Positions 31,767 to 42,874 are shown, counted from the first letter of the stretch. The stretch: 64,000 nt of DNA from Microascus cirrosus (GCA_030271035.1 JAMBUN010000010.1:47982-111981), one strand, 5' to 3'. Program-made: numbers and translations. The notes: a model not told the origin generated them from the sequence alone.

Positions 31767-32835
31767 ATGCCTTCAAACGCACGTAAACGCAAAGCGGCGT
31801 CCCGCTCGACAAACTCGGCCCATATTGCGCAAATGTCTCGGTCTGATTTGGCTGAGATTGCTCAAACTGCTTATGACAATCCAGGCGAGACCGCCCAGAC
31901 CCCGCAGCACAATTCAGTCGAATCTGTACAAACCCCGCCGAACAATTCAAACGACATTACCGAACCCACTACCCTTCTGTCGCATTTGCCTGCAACTGCA
32001 CAACGTGCATTGATTAAGTTCCCATTGTTGTACAATGGGCAAACGCTCCCCGTGATCTCGCCCGAAGATGTTCAACAGCCTACAAATAACACAGTGGAGT
32101 TGACGTCTTGGGCCCTGTATTTGGCGCGGCCATATTTGGGCGGACCCGCGTGGGACCACGCAATTGACACGAAGGTATGTTCAAATCTTCGCAAAACATA
32201 TTGTGCTTTAAACTAATATATATTGTTTATAGAACATCGTGCGCCTCCTCGAAATGCGAACCAAAGTCAAAGGCGGAACGTCCCAAATCATCACAGAATC
32301 GTACGGAGCTGTGCGATCCACTACTCCTTGCCGCGCCACGTACGCCGAAGCTTTGATTGTGTACTTGTTTGGGGACCAGGTTGCACAATGTTGCGATAAA
32401 TGTGCCCGAGGCCTAGGCAAATTCCCTAAATGCATTGTTCTTGACACAGTTTCGAGCGAATGCGCCTGCTGTTTATACCAAGGTAATCATGGTTGCTCAT
32501 TTGCGCCCAAGCAAACGCCACACAAGAAGCGTAAAGGTATATATTACGAACTATTCGTTCAAGTTCAGCCAACTAATGCTTTTTATTCAGTTACGCAGAC
32601 AGGGTCTGCACATACTCCGCTGAATCCGATCGATCTCAATTACTCGGAGAATGTCAGTGCCTTCGAACTGGTTCAATATCTCAGCCAGATCCCGCCGCAA
32701 TATTTGCGCATGTTTGGCCAATTTATTGAGTTTATTGCGAAGGCCAACGAGCGACGGGCAATTGAGAAGCAGTCTCGCAAGACCCCGAACAGGCCTGAGC
32801 AAACCGAGCACGATGATGACGATATTATCGGATAA
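31767..32835 (+). CDS. DUF3716-type cysteine-rich fungal protein
   Basis: Exons 31767-32174, 32233-32536 and 32591-32835. Introns of 58 and 54 bases use gtatgt...tatag and gtatat...ttcag, each with a ctaat branch site. The product is 318 residues. The N-terminal 100 residues are low-complexity (Gln/Asn/Thr-rich). The centre holds a cysteine cluster (QCCDKCARGLGKFPKCIVLD then CACCLYQGNHGCSF), the pattern I associate with DUF3716, a fungal domain of unknown function resembling a zinc-binding site. The C-terminus is acidic (EQTEHDDDDIIG). The ATG lies only 22 bases past the Tc1 target site, so the transposon occupies its promoter or 5' leader. The gene may be silenced or driven from within the element. 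Confidence 0.8.
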
Positions 32836-33587
32836 TGGCCATATTCGACCAATTTATCACGAAAAAAAATTTTTTTTCAGCGTTTGAGCAGGATATGACG
32901 TCCATCCAGCGTGAGGCCAGTGGCCTCGAAGGCCAAGTGGATAAGCTCGAGTTTTTTGGACTGCTGGAACGAGGGCTTTGCTTTCTTTTAGACAGATGCG
33001 TGCGAAAATGGAGGTAATATTTTCTTTTAGTTAAGTAGGAGGCGTTTACTTTACCAAAATACAGACAGAACAGCTCACAAAGGTTCAGCTCTATCTTAAT
33101 GTAAATTAGTCGATTATTTCTTCGAAAATATTTAACCAAATTCGCTTGTAATATTTACTCTTCTTCGTAACTTCTCGTGCGAAATGGTGTGAGACCTGCG
33201 AGACCTGTGTGTAATGTTTTGACTGATGATTGATGTCTACGAGGGTGGCCCCTCATATTGGGGGAGACAGTGGGCAACTGGACAACGGACTAACAACTTG
33301 AACAACTTCTATATCGAGCTTCCTTCTACGCTCAGGCTTCTCGGCCTAATAAATGAAGGACGAGATACTGAGTGAGTGCAGGATGGTCAGCCTGCGCAAT
33401 ATAGCGTTCGCTCGTTACTGCTTCACACGCGCGGCGGCAAGAATGCGTGTAGAGGCTCTGCCAAACTCGTCCTTCATTGATCAAGCTCATTGAAGCCTGA
33501 CCGCGGAAGGAAGCTCAATATAGCGGCTGTTCAATCTTCCTGATGTTTTCAGAAACTGGATTTAAGCGAACAGTGCCAGTACTTCAT
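32836..33587. other. Intergenic, no supported gene
   Basis: An AT-rich tract (32860-33150) follows the DUF3716-type gene. A more GC-balanced segment (33300-33540) contains short inverted motifs such as aatgaaggacgag and ctcgtccttcatt about 120 bases apart. Downstream of both neighbouring genes; nothing else recognised. Confidence 0.4.
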
Positions 33588-35986
33588 CTAAGAAGACATG
33601 CCGTTATACGCCCCACTGAATAAACCCCAGTCCTGATCGAGGTCCATGATTGCGCTCCCCATCGGCCCAGAAGCAACCCCCACATCGACACCCCCTAAAG
33701 CGCCAAGCTCGAAGCCGATATTTCCGTAAATCGACCCCGGGAGGCCGTGTTCGGCATGTGTGTATTCAAACCACTGTGTATACCCACCCACATCCGAAGT
33801 ACTGTCTGTCGGTGGTTCCCCACTACTGGCCATAGTCGAGGAGGAGGTGCTTCCAAAACTACTATCCCGGGCTCCTTGCTCCTGAACCGTATGCCTCGGT
33901 GACTGGCTGCGCCGTTTCACAATGACTCCAAAGTACGGGATGACGATCTCATCGGGCAGCTCAGGGGCAACGCCGCCATCGGTACCAAGCCCCTCGTTCG
34001 CCATCAACAGCCGAAGAATCACCTCGCACTGCTCCAAAATCTTGCAGATGCCTTTGCTTATTTCCGCCTGAAAGCTCCTCTGCACAGATTGGACCAGCCC
34101 CCAGTCGAGCCTCGCTCGCTCGATATCAAACTCTGACTCTGGGGTGGAATTCCCCAGCGCGAGGATAATAGTCGCCGTGAACCCGATAAAGTCGCTCGTC
34201 TTGCACTCGAAGAACGGCGCGCCACCAGCCTCGGCGCGGAGGAGCATGAATATCTTAAGCATACTCCTCGCGGCCTCCATGCACGCGGCTCTGCTAACAG
34301 TTCTCTGTGCTGCGTTACTGGCCGCCATGAACGGGAGGTGTAGATACGTCCTGACATGGAAGAAGTAGAATTGTATCAGGAGCCGATCACGGAGCTCATC
34401 CTGCTGGACCGAAGAGTAAGGTAACGATGGAGGCACATCCCACCAAAATTTGGGCATGGAAGCAGCCATCGTCTCCATCTGTTCGTCTAGTCCCATTGTT
34501 TCCGCGAAGGATGACTTCCTAGGCATCGCGTTGCGGTCGATGATTCTACCGGCGACCATGGCGCACTGGAGGACAAACAAATGCTCGACTGGGGCCGTGC
34601 CCTTCTTCATTTTCTCGACGACGTCCGCATAGTAACCGTCGCTGAAGCCGTGCGGGAGGCCAAGGAGGAGACTCGTGAAGCGGTCGCCGTGGTAGATGGC
34701 CCACCAGAGCATCTGCCGCCGAGAGTCGCCCTCTGCGCAGTACAGGCCCTACGAACGGTCACGTTAGGCGAGAATCTAATAACACGGGGCCGAAAGCGTG
34801 GTCTCACCATAATCTGAGCAGCTGCCATGCCACGGCGCCAGGCCAACCACGCCCGTCGTGGCTGCCCAATATCCGTGTACGACTTTGCGAGCAAGATGAG
34901 ACTCTCGATACCCTGAAGAGTCCCCAGGTATGTGAAGTCCGAGATAACTAGCCGCTCCACGAGCGCATAGAGCTCATGGCCACTGCTGATGCTCCGGGCG
35001 TACGCCGTGACGAGAATACCCAACTCGGCGGGGTTGTTGCTTGTGTACGTGCGCGCCGCGAAGGGGACGAGCTCTTCGATGGGGGCCTGGGAGATGGCAT
35101 GCGTTTTTTTACGGAAGCTGCTCCACCAGGCTCCCCTTCGGGCGAGGATTGACTTAAGGGTGTCGAAGGGTGGGAGCGAAGAGCGGAGCAGCTCACATGC
35201 TGTTTGGTCTGGGTGTCCTAGGGAAGAGAACTTTGTGGGCGACCTAGGCTCGTCTGGCATTCGGTCAGAGTCGCTCTTTGACCATGTAACTAGATATTTG
35301 GATAGCGTTAGAGGTTGCACGGCCGGCATTGGCTCGCATTGCACCGGGAGAACTGACGGCTTTGTAAGTAGGCTATACGGAATTTGTGTGGAATGATACA
35401 AGTCACTTGCCTTACTAGCCCTCATTGCGGATGCCAAGGGTGCCCGACTGTTGGTACCGTACGTCTCCTGAGTACCGACATCTTCGTACTCTTCCCTAAT
35501 CTCACCGATCCGCGTTTAGCTCACTGGTATTTGTTTTGGGGAGTCGTGCATATGCCGGGGTTCCGGTGGGCCGCTCACCGCTGGGAGTTTTCCGCGGGTG
35601 TCGCAAGCGCGCCACGGCCTGGCGGGAGAGCGACTCCACGGACGGACGCACCCCGGACGGCATCCCGCTGGTCCACGCAGGTGATACCGCGATCCAGACA
35701 GAGAGTGCAGGGTCCAGAGTCAGAGGAGAAGATACATCGTACTTTGCGCCTCCTGCCTGTAGGATGGTTCCACATTAGCCAGGCCACCGTACCGAGACTG
35801 GCACTGGAAACAGGTGGACGAAGGAGGGTCGAGTCGAACCGACTTTAGCCGAGGTAGAAGGGCGACATACATTCGACGCAACTTCTTGTTCCTTTTCGCA
35901 TTTTCCTTCGTAATCCCTCCATCCTGTGGCATGGCTAGAATGGCAGTTCGTTCGAGGCGGACGAAGGACAATCTCGTGATTGTCAA
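33588..35986 (-). CDS. Zn2Cys6 fungal-specific transcription factor
   Basis: Exons: about 35986-35799, 35752-35579, 35495-34808, 34748-33588. Introns at 35496-35578 (gtgagc...attag) and 34749-34807 (gtgaga...cgtag) join frames cleanly. The zinc cluster is split by the first intron. Donor 35798 (gtctcg) gives CFQCQRRKVRC, the canonical six-residue spacing, then CIFSSDSGPCTLCLDRGITC. Donor 35792 (gtacgg) keeps frame but adds two residues. A fungal_trans middle region spans SLILLAKSYTDIGQPRRAWL, QMLWWAIYHGDRFTSLLLGL onward. Length is 736 residues from ATG 35986 or 718 from ATG 35932; the start is uncertain. The protein is nuclear and binds DNA. It is divergent from the dehydrogenase gene at 36405, which suggests a local regulator-target pair, though this is inference. 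Confidence 0.85.
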
Positions 35987-36404
35987 AGCTGACAGACATC
36001 AGGTCGCGTCATGACGTGGCGGATGTATGCGGACTAGGGCAAACTGTGATTGGCTTATCACTGTCGTGGAGCACCAGCCCGTGCTCGGCGAAATATTTCA
36101 TCCGCATTCGTCCGTGGGGAAGTGCAGACGGAATCGGACGAAGCTATCCTTCGGACCAAAGTGGAAGCTGACAATTCTGACCGCTAACACTAAGGAACGG
36201 CATCGAGACGGACGAGCGCGTGTCAAAGGGTATTACAGAAAGTATAAAGTGTCACTAGATATCCGATATGACTTTCCGTGATTCATCACATCGTCAACCG
36301 ACTTCTTCAGGGCCCAAAATCAGCCTCATCCACTAGCCTAACTCGAACTTGCAATCCCTACGTTTCCTCCATAAAAGTACACCATCAGCACCATCACCGT
36401 AGGC
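35987..36404. promoter_or_regulatory. Shared divergent promoter of the regulator and the dehydrogenase
   Basis: 418 bases separate the two start codons. No obvious TATA box is seen for either gene. The sequence has several CGG/CCG triplets (for example near 36120-36140 and 36260), the half-sites typically bound by Zn2Cys6 factors, but no clear palindrome. Confidence 0.4.
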
Positions 36405-37398
36405 ATGGCCCCTCTCGTCTGGCTCGTTACCGGAACCACCTCTGGCATCGGCGCGGCGCTCGTCTCCGAGATCGTCGCCCGCGGCGACAAGGTGATTGCG
36501 ACTGGCCGCAAGGTCGAGAGCCGTATTGGTCACCTCAAGTCCGGAGACATCGCGCTCCTCGAGCTGGACATCACAGCTGACAGCGCGACCCTCACAACCA
36601 AGATCCGTGAGGCCTGGGATATATTTGGGCATATAGACGTGTTGATGAACAATGCGGGCATGTCAGCGATGAAGAGCGCCGAGGAAGCAAAGTAAATCGA
36701 AGACCATGTCTATCGCGGCGGGCTAGGGAACCTGCTAACAACCATAATCTAGTGACGAGTACGTCGACCGCATGTTCCAGGTTAACCTTTTTGGCCAAAT
36801 GCGCCTCACCCGCGCCATTCTCCCCCTCCTTCGAGCTCAGAGCAGCGGTTGCGTCGCCTTCACCTCGTCCAGCACAGCCTGGACGCACACCGCATTCCTC
36901 TCGCACTACGCCGCCTCTAAAGCTGGCCTGAGCGCCTACGTCGAGGCCCTTCATAAGGAAGTCAAGTGCCTGGGCATCAACTGCGTCGCCTTCGAGTCTG
37001 GGGCTTTCCCTACCCACCTCGGCCAGCCGAGGGACGAGGGACAGACGGGCTTTGGGACTGCGGGTCCAGGGGTTGAGGCTTATGGGCCCTTGTTCGGCAA
37101 GCTCATGGGGACGTTTGCTGGCGATGCCATGGGCCATATGCCCGGTGATGTTGCCAGGGCGGCGACCGCTATCGTCGACGTGGTTAGAAGAGAGGGTAGG
37201 GCTGGGGGGAAGGCATGGGCTACCCACGTTGCGCTTGGGACAGACGGAATGGAGGCTGCGAGGCAGAAGTGCGGGGAGATGTTGAGCATTTTGGAGGAAT
37301 GGAGGGGGCTTTCTGAGAGTACGGACCGGGAGGGACAGGAGCATGTTGCTACACGGAGACTGTTCAAGTTTTCGACGATCTTGGAGGGTCAGGACTAG
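36405..37398 (+). CDS. Short-chain dehydrogenase/reductase (SDR)
   Basis: Exons 36405-36691 and 36753-37398 are separated by a 61-base intron (gtaaat...gctaac...tctag). The product is 310 residues. The Rossmann nucleotide loop TGTTSGIG is at residues ~9-16, NNAG at ~86, catalytic Ser in AFTSSSTAW and the YxxxK pair in YAASK. Arg/Lys residues after the second strand (ATGRKVE) suggest NADP(H). The C-terminal extension (ARAATAIVDVVRREGRAGGK onward) matches the classical SDR subgroup often named oxidoreductase/retinol-dehydrogenase-like in fungi. Substrate unknown. It is divergently paired with the Zn2Cys6 gene. Confidence 0.92.
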
Positions 37399-37502
37399 GG
37401 GACGAGTGTCTGGTTTGTACACGATTCCGTCATATTTCCGTCATCGAATTTGAACACTATTAGCTGCGAACTGCAATTCTGGTTTACTTTGCACCAAATT
37501 CA

Positions 37503-37976
37503 TTGAGTCCAAGCCGAAGAGAAAGATCGTCAAAGCGATCTATCGCCTTACGTTATCAAATCATAGAAAAGCTGGAGGAATTTATAGCCCAGGAGTCCGA
37601 GGATGCTTCTGAGAGACCTCCTATCAGCATTGGATATGAATATGACACCCCGGAGGACTCATCTGATCAAAAGGTACCATCCTTCTTGAAACTGGATCAA
37701 GGACTCGATCAATCATATTATCCAAATCAAACTGAAATTATCCAGGTGGACCACGATACGGACCAAGCTTCAGGCTGCTCGGAATCAAGTACGAACTCCT
37801 CGCTAGCCAATAGAAGACCGGATAATTCCATTCTCCATGATCACGTCTCAAGCCACGAAACCTGCCCTTGCAAGCGTCACAGCCCATTCCAACATCCTTA
37901 CATACCCTGGCGAGGCCCATTCCAACAGGTCTCATCACAACAGTACAAATATCGCGCCCTCCACTCATGCTTGTAA
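37503..37976 (+). CDS. Hypothetical ORF, charged N-terminus
   Basis: Open from TTG 37503 without an ATG near the beginning, so it may be an exon or a relic. It has coding-like composition: SSKRSIALRYQIIEKLEEFI, a Ser/Asp-rich middle, then CPCKRHSPFQHPYIPWRGPF. No family recognised. It could be the remnant of a longer gene ending here. Confidence 0.25.
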   Translation: MSPSRRERSSKRSIALRYQIIEKLEEFIAQESEDASERPPISIGYEYDTPEDSSDQKVPSFLKLDQGLDQSYYPNQTEIIQVDHDTDQASGCSESSTNSSLANRRPDNSILHDHVSSHETCPCKRHSPFQHPYIPWRGPFQQVSSQQYKYRALHSCL

Positions 37977-38179
37977 AGTGCGTTCTTGATTCCCGACTTC
38001 CGCATGCTACAAATGGGAGTGGGCTTGCGCAAGGGACAGACCGCGCCGGCCCAAGATTTGAACGGCAACATCGTTCGAGCGTCTCGGCTTGAACAGTTGG
38101 CGCAGGATAGCCTCGCGTTTGTTGACATATGTATCAGAGGGTATAAATTAACGCGTTCCCTAGATCATCTCTTGCAAAG

Positions 38180-38320
38180 TTATTTAATCAATTTATCAGG
38201 GAGTTCGTTTATGACGTCAGCGCCATTGTCGGTGCGTCGACGAAGGCGCCCTTTTTTGAGAAGCAGCTTGTTTGTGTTGGCGCCCTTCTCGATAAGCAGC
38301 TGGACAACCGCCTTTACGCT
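38180..38320 (-). pseudogene. Single ankyrin-repeat-like fragment
   Basis: The minus strand reads SVKAVVQLLIEKGANTNKLL followed by KKGRLRRRTDNGADVINELP, resembling one and a half ankyrin repeats. It is isolated from any intact array. Confidence 0.35.
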
Positions 38321-38910
38321 TTTCCTGTGGAATATCCCTGGTCTTGAGAACGGTTTCGGGACGTAGGTTGGTCTGTGCGGCGCGGGCGGGGCGCAGGGCG
38401 GGCGGGATTGTGGGGCCGGCTCCGGGTTGGAGGCAGGGGGCAGTCCAGAAGCACGGGTATATGATGGGCTTGCGCCAGGACCTGGGAGATTTGGGGGAGT
38501 TGCCTGGTGAGCGCTGTTTTGGCTAGGAGGAGGTGGGTGACGAAGGACTCGGCCTCCTTGGCGTGCTGGAGGGACTGCTTGGCGATGGTTTCGAAAGTGC
38601 TGGCGAAGGGCGGCAATGGCTGTATCTGGCACGTCTTGCCTCGCCACTGCTCTTTACAGCAGACTTCGGATAGGGTCCTTTGAGGTGGTGGGACTGCTGT
38701 GGGTGGGCCGTCGGTGGTGGGTTTGGCCACCGCGATCTGGGCCGTTGGGGTTATGTGTGGTTCCGGCGCCCGCGGCGTTGGCGGTCTGTTGGCCACCGAG
38801 CTTCTCGCCGGCGCCATCGACGGCGGTGATTTGATACGGATCAATGCGATAGGGAGTCCAGTGGCTGGATATCGTCTTCTTAGAGAGACTAGAGTGGGAA
38901 ACTTTCCCAA
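38314..38910 (-). CDS. Hypothetical proline-rich protein
   Basis: ORF of 198 codons from ATG 38910, or from the internal ATG of MAPARSSVANRPPTPRAPEP. A Pro/Ala/Thr-rich N-terminus is followed by a predicted helical stretch (FASTFETIAKQSLQHAKEAE, LAKTALTRQLPQISQVLAQA) and a Pro/Arg-rich tail. No domain recognised. GC-rich relative to its flanks, which favours real coding. Confidence 0.35.
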   Translation of the reverse strand: MGKFPTLVSLRRRYPATGLPIALIRIKSPPSMAPARSSVANRPPTPRAPEPHITPTAQIAVAKPTTDGPPTAVPPPQRTLSEVCCKEQWRGKTCQIQPLPPFASTFETIAKQSLQHAKEAESFVTHLLLAKTALTRQLPQISQVLAQAHHIPVLLDCPLPPTRSRPHNPARPAPRPRRTDQPTSRNRSQDQGYSTGKA

Positions 38911-39551
38911 ACTACATATGCTTTTGCAGGGGCTCGAGACACATGCTTACATGGGTTCCCCTCATCTGTTACAAAGCCCGTTTCGTACCCATGTAAGCCC
39001 CATGGCTCATTCCAACAGAAGCTGTGAAGCACTTTCCCCGTGGTATAACCCACGGCTTGTCCACTCGTAATCGAAACGATCTCCATCCCGTTCACGTAGC
39101 AGCCTGCGAAGGCGTTAGCGCTGTTTGAGGCTGTCTGTAGCTCTATCACCCTGCGGTGACCGATGAGGCAGCAGCTCAGCAAGTGTTGTAGGATTCCAGA
39201 AGACGGCGGAGAATACGGCGCCGACGGTGGCAGCGATGGTGGGAGCGCAGATGGGGTAGCCTCTATAGTATTCCCTTGACGTTGGCGTAGCTTTTCAGGC
39301 GGAGTGATGTGTCGAGAAAACGGCATTGGTTGATATCCGACCGACCGGCGATTCTTACAAATGTGTATACCCCTAGAACGTCGAACGTGATCGAGGTAAA
39401 ATGATAGGCACACAGAAAGCTGAGAGAACTCGGGTGTTAGCCCGTTGGTCCTACTGGGAGCAAGGTCACGCATATCACCGTAATAATATATCTGGCAGAA
39501 CGAAATAGGTTTGGATGCCACTACGACGGCTGAAAGAAGTTCATATAGCAC
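38889..39551 (-). CDS. Hypothetical protein
   Basis: ORF of 220 codons overlapping the previous gene's start by 22 bases in another frame. The C-terminal part (QTASNSANAFAGCYVNGMEI, SFCWNEPWGLHGYETGFVTD) has plausible coding composition; the N-terminal half looks weaker and may contain an unresolved intron. Not recognised. Confidence 0.25.
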   Translation of the reverse strand: MLYELLSAVVVASKPISFCQIYYYGDMRDLAPSRTNGLTPEFSQLSVCLSFYLDHVRRSRGIHICKNRRSVGYQPMPFSRHITPPEKLRQRQGNTIEATPSALPPSLPPSAPYSPPSSGILQHLLSCCLIGHRRVIELQTASNSANAFAGCYVNGMEIVSITSGQAVGYTTGKVLHSFCWNEPWGLHGYETGFVTDEGNPCKHVSRAPAKAYVVWESFPL

Positions 39552-40796
39552 TACAAGTCAAGTGCTTACTTTCCACAAAGCACGAAGAAGGGAGAGTGCA
39601 ATAGTGTCAGAGTAGCCCACCCTGCCCCAGTCCACGACTTCTAACGGCCGCCGTGAGCATGAGGTTGGTCCTGATAGATGTCGCCAGCAGGGTGGGGCGC
39701 ACTCTTAGGGGTGTGCTGACCGGCCCGAGAATGACGATGCTCGCCGCAGCCACGGCCCCAGTTTGCTGGGGTTTGCTGGGTAGAGGTAAAATGCCCCCCT
39801 TGACTCTATCGCGGAAGGAGCATGGACTAGGCCTCTTACGTCAGGACTCAGAAGCAACCCCAGAAGGAGCTCGAGCTTCCATAGGCGCGTCTACTCAGGG
39901 CAGCCAGTGGCTTGTCGGCGTCCATGTCTTTTCATCAGTATAACCCGTAAGAAGTAATTATCTCCACGCCGGTAATTCCAGGACGTCTTTGCTTTACACC
40001 CACGCCAACGCGGTGTACGCCGGTGCAGAACATTAGTGGAGCGCTAGAAGGCATTGTGCGGCTCCATCAATATGGATATCGCGTGACATCTCGACCATCC
40101 CGTCAAGCGCCTTCGTCCGTCTCCGCGCAGGCCTAGTACTACTGGCTCGAGCTGACAGGGGCCATTAGTAACATGATGACCGAATTACACGAGGCGGTCC
40201 GAACCATGTTTCACCAGGGATTCGATTCTTGCCCATGTCGTCTTGTTGGCGCGGATGCGTTGATGATCCCTCTGCATCCTAGCAATTGCGCTCAAATGCA
40301 ACCCCGCCTCATTGGGCCGCTTACACATATCATTTGCTTCCCTCCCATGCTCGCTGCCGAATCCCGGTCATAGATTCGGGAAAGGGACTACCGTCACCTA
40401 AGTTACATTGCAGGACGTTACGAAAGGGAGTTGCGCGCTGCGAAAACGACGTGAACCAGACTCGATCCGGCGTTGCCTCCTGACCTTATGATGCATCCAA
40501 ATCCCAATTGGAGTTGAAGGGCGGTCTGCTTTTGCCGGGTGCCTCCGAACTGCGAGATTCAGGAGTCCCGGAAAGGGAAAGAAAGGTTATGTTGGTAATT
40601 ACTCCGTGGCGCGCTTAGGGGTTGCTTCTAGCCGCACCTATATAGTGTATAAACAAAGTCGCCGGGAACAGCATTTCAATTTCATCGTTTCCGAGAATTT
40701 ATATAAAAGGATGAAAGTTCGCCGCAGAATCTCGAGGAAGCAGAACCAGCTGTACTCTTCCTTCCAACACAGAGGCCGGAATAAAACTGCGTATTC
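39552..40796. other. Upstream region of the arabinanase gene
   Basis: No supported gene. A TATA-like TATATAG at 40639 and a GTATAAAC at 40647 lie about 150 bases before the arabinanase ATG. Confidence 0.4.
40639..40645 (+). promoter_or_regulatory. TATA-like box of the arabinanase gene
   Basis: TATATAG, 152-158 bases before ATG 40797, with a second AT-rich candidate (gtataaac) directly after it. Confidence 0.4.
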
Positions 40797-41762
40797 ATGA
40801 TCAAAATGCAACCTATGTGGAAGCTACTCATCAGCGGCGCGCTTGCCGCCATGTCCACAGCACCGGGAGTCAACGGGCAGTATCCCGACCCTGGCCCGGT
40901 CTCAGGTGCTACGGGCGTCCACGACCCAGCGGTGGTCAAGACGGCAGACGGTACCTACCTCCTGGCAAACACGGGTCAGAACGTGGCGCTCAAGACATCA
41001 ACCGACCGCACAGAGTGGCTCGACGCCGGTGTCGCGTTCCCGGATGGAGCGCCGTGGACGACCGAGTACACGGACGGCGACACCAGTCTCTGGGCACCCG
41101 ACATCTCCTACCACAACGGACAGTACTATATGTACTACTCGGCCTCGACATTCGAATCCCAGGTGTCCGCCATCTTCTTGGCCACGAGCCCCTCGGGCGC
41201 CTCGGGGTCGTGGACTGACCAGGGCATGGTGATCGAGTCGTCGGATTCGGATGACTTCAACGCCATCGACCCCAACCTCCTCGTCGACGCCGACGGGAAC
41301 TGGTGGATGCCCTTCGGCTCCTTTTGGGGCGGCATCAAGATGATCCCGCTGGACCCGAGCACCGGCAAGCGCGCCGGCACGGACATCTTCTCTCTCGCCA
41401 GCCGCCCCGACGCCGGCGGCGCCGTCGAGGCGCCCTACATCACCCGCCACGGCGACTACTACTACCTCTGGGTATCCTTCGACAGGTGCTGCCAAGGCGC
41501 CTGCAGCACATACCGCATCATGGTCGGCCGGTCTACCAGCGTGACGGGCCCGTACGTCGACCGCGACGGGACGGATATGATGTCGGGTGGCGGCACCGAG
41601 GTATTGGCGGGCCACGACGGGATCCATGGACCTGGACACCAAGCTGTCTTTACCGACGAGGATGCCGACGTACTTGTGTACCATTGGTATGCTGACGACG
41701 GGGCTTCGTACTTGGGCATCAACCTCATTCGTTACGAATCGGACTGGCCGGTTGTGTATTAA
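40797..41762 (+). CDS. abnA: Secreted endo-1,5-alpha-L-arabinanase, GH43
   Basis: Single exon, 321 residues. Signal peptide at residues 1-27 (MWKLLISGALAAMSTAPGVN after a short leader; Met1, Met4 and Met7 are all possible starts). The GH43 five-bladed propeller is shown by the catalytic base Asp in GVHDPAVVKT, the pKa-modulating Asp in FNAIDPNLLVD and the general-acid Glu in GGAVEAPYITRHG. LWAPDISYHNGQYYMYYSAS and FGSFWGGIKMIPLDPSTGKR are hallmark segments of fungal AbnA. The length is that of the family, with no extra modules. The enzyme cleaves alpha-1,5-arabinan in plant pectin outside the cell. The gene is GC-rich, intact, and bordered by repeats on its 3' side. Confidence 0.95.
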   Translation: MIKMQPMWKLLISGALAAMSTAPGVNGQYPDPGPVSGATGVHDPAVVKTADGTYLLANTGQNVALKTSTDRTEWLDAGVAFPDGAPWTTEYTDGDTSLWAPDISYHNGQYYMYYSASTFESQVSAIFLATSPSGASGSWTDQGMVIESSDSDDFNAIDPNLLVDADGNWWMPFGSFWGGIKMIPLDPSTGKRAGTDIFSLASRPDAGGAVEAPYITRHGDYYYLWVSFDRCCQGACSTYRIMVGRSTSVTGPYVDRDGTDMMSGGGTEVLAGHDGIHGPGHQAVFTDEDADVLVYHWYADDGASYLGINLIRYESDWPVVY

Positions 41763-42078
41763 GCAGTTTTTGTTGGCGCCTAGGGTCTATAGGGATCCTG
41801 CAAATCGTGTACCTCTAGGGTACTTCCCACTTTTGGCCTAGGTAGAAAGTTCCTGATAGGTTTAGCTTTGTATCCAGGTTTGGAATTTTTTGACACTTTG
41901 ACTCTCCGGGTTTGTGTAACGTCCGTAGGCTGCAGTCTCGCATTCTGTAGATGCCCCCATCTCCGTCTTACGGCGCTATTGGCAGCCTTAGAATGCAACA
42001 AAACCTACCGTAGAGCCGCATGCCGCCTTACCCTACCTTACAGGTAGTTGGGTCTCAGTCCTACAGGCTTGATAACAC

Positions 42079-42279
42079 TGTTGGAATGGGCCTGTGTCAA
42101 ACTGACGAGGACGCGTATTACCGAAGCAGTCACTAATGCCGCGTGTCGCAAATCACCCGCAATAATGAGGGACAATGGATATTAGGTTTTGCAACCTTCC
42201 AGAATAGGTATATAGAGGTTTACCTCCGCATCCACTTTTACAGGAATATATTCGAGGTCGGGTTTCCGGTGATCCAACA
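42079..42279 (+). repeat. LTR-like repeat (copy A)
   Basis: Starts tgttggaatggg and ends gatccaaca, i.e. TG...CA with inverted TGTTGG/CCAACA ends. An internal TATATAGAGG recalls an LTR promoter. It shares ordered blocks with 48571-48774 and, less closely, 44502-44654. No matching target-site duplication is seen. Confidence 0.5.
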
Positions 42280-42647
42280 GGGTTGAGTCCAGTTTCCTTT
42301 TTAACAGAGCCATTATTGGTATCGATGACATCTCATCTCAGGCCATTTTGAGCCCATGATAGATACAGCTTCTATGAGAGCTTCGGATCACAAGTCAAAG
42401 CAACAGAGATCTCTCTGATACATCCTTCTAGTCTAAGACGGTCAGCAAACTACAGATCACAACGAAAATGAGGTCCGCTCTGGAATGGCTGCAGTGAATG
42501 GACAAGTACAGGTCTCGTGAAGGTACTGAAGCTTGAGGAATACGAGGACCCAAGGCGACGAAGGAGACGAATGATATCACGGAGCCGGATGAGCCAGAGC
42601 AACATATCCAAGCGCAGTGGGAGACGTACGACTGCCTGATAGTGAGA
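42280..42647. other. Intergenic, no supported gene
   Basis: Short sequence between the LTR-like repeat and the left arm of the inverted repeat. Nothing recognised. Confidence 0.4.
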
Positions 42648-42874
42648 TATCAGGTCACTCAGAGCGCCTACGATTCGGAAGAAGCAGCTGCACGATATGC
42701 TTGCAGAAAAACATGCAGAGATTGTCTCAATCCCTCAAGAGTCGATCACTGACAATCTAGGACTCAAAATATCATCAGCAGTATCTAAGTCAACCCAATA
42801 ACACCGGTCATGAAGGGCAAAGAGATGCTACGAATCAACGACGAAAGAACAATCCAAGAATTCGAGGATAAGTG
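42648..42874 (+). repeat. Left arm of a ~230-bp inverted repeat
   Basis: Closely matches the reverse complement of 44057-44290 with a few mismatches. Both arms encode the same C-terminal peptide (SLRAPTIRK near the start, LKISSAVSK before a stop), so the arms derive from one coding sequence. Confidence 0.75.

Noticed and set aside
40998..41684. 228-codon minus-strand ORF opposite the arabinanase
   Set aside because: Antisense shadow in a GC-rich gene with strong third-position bias.
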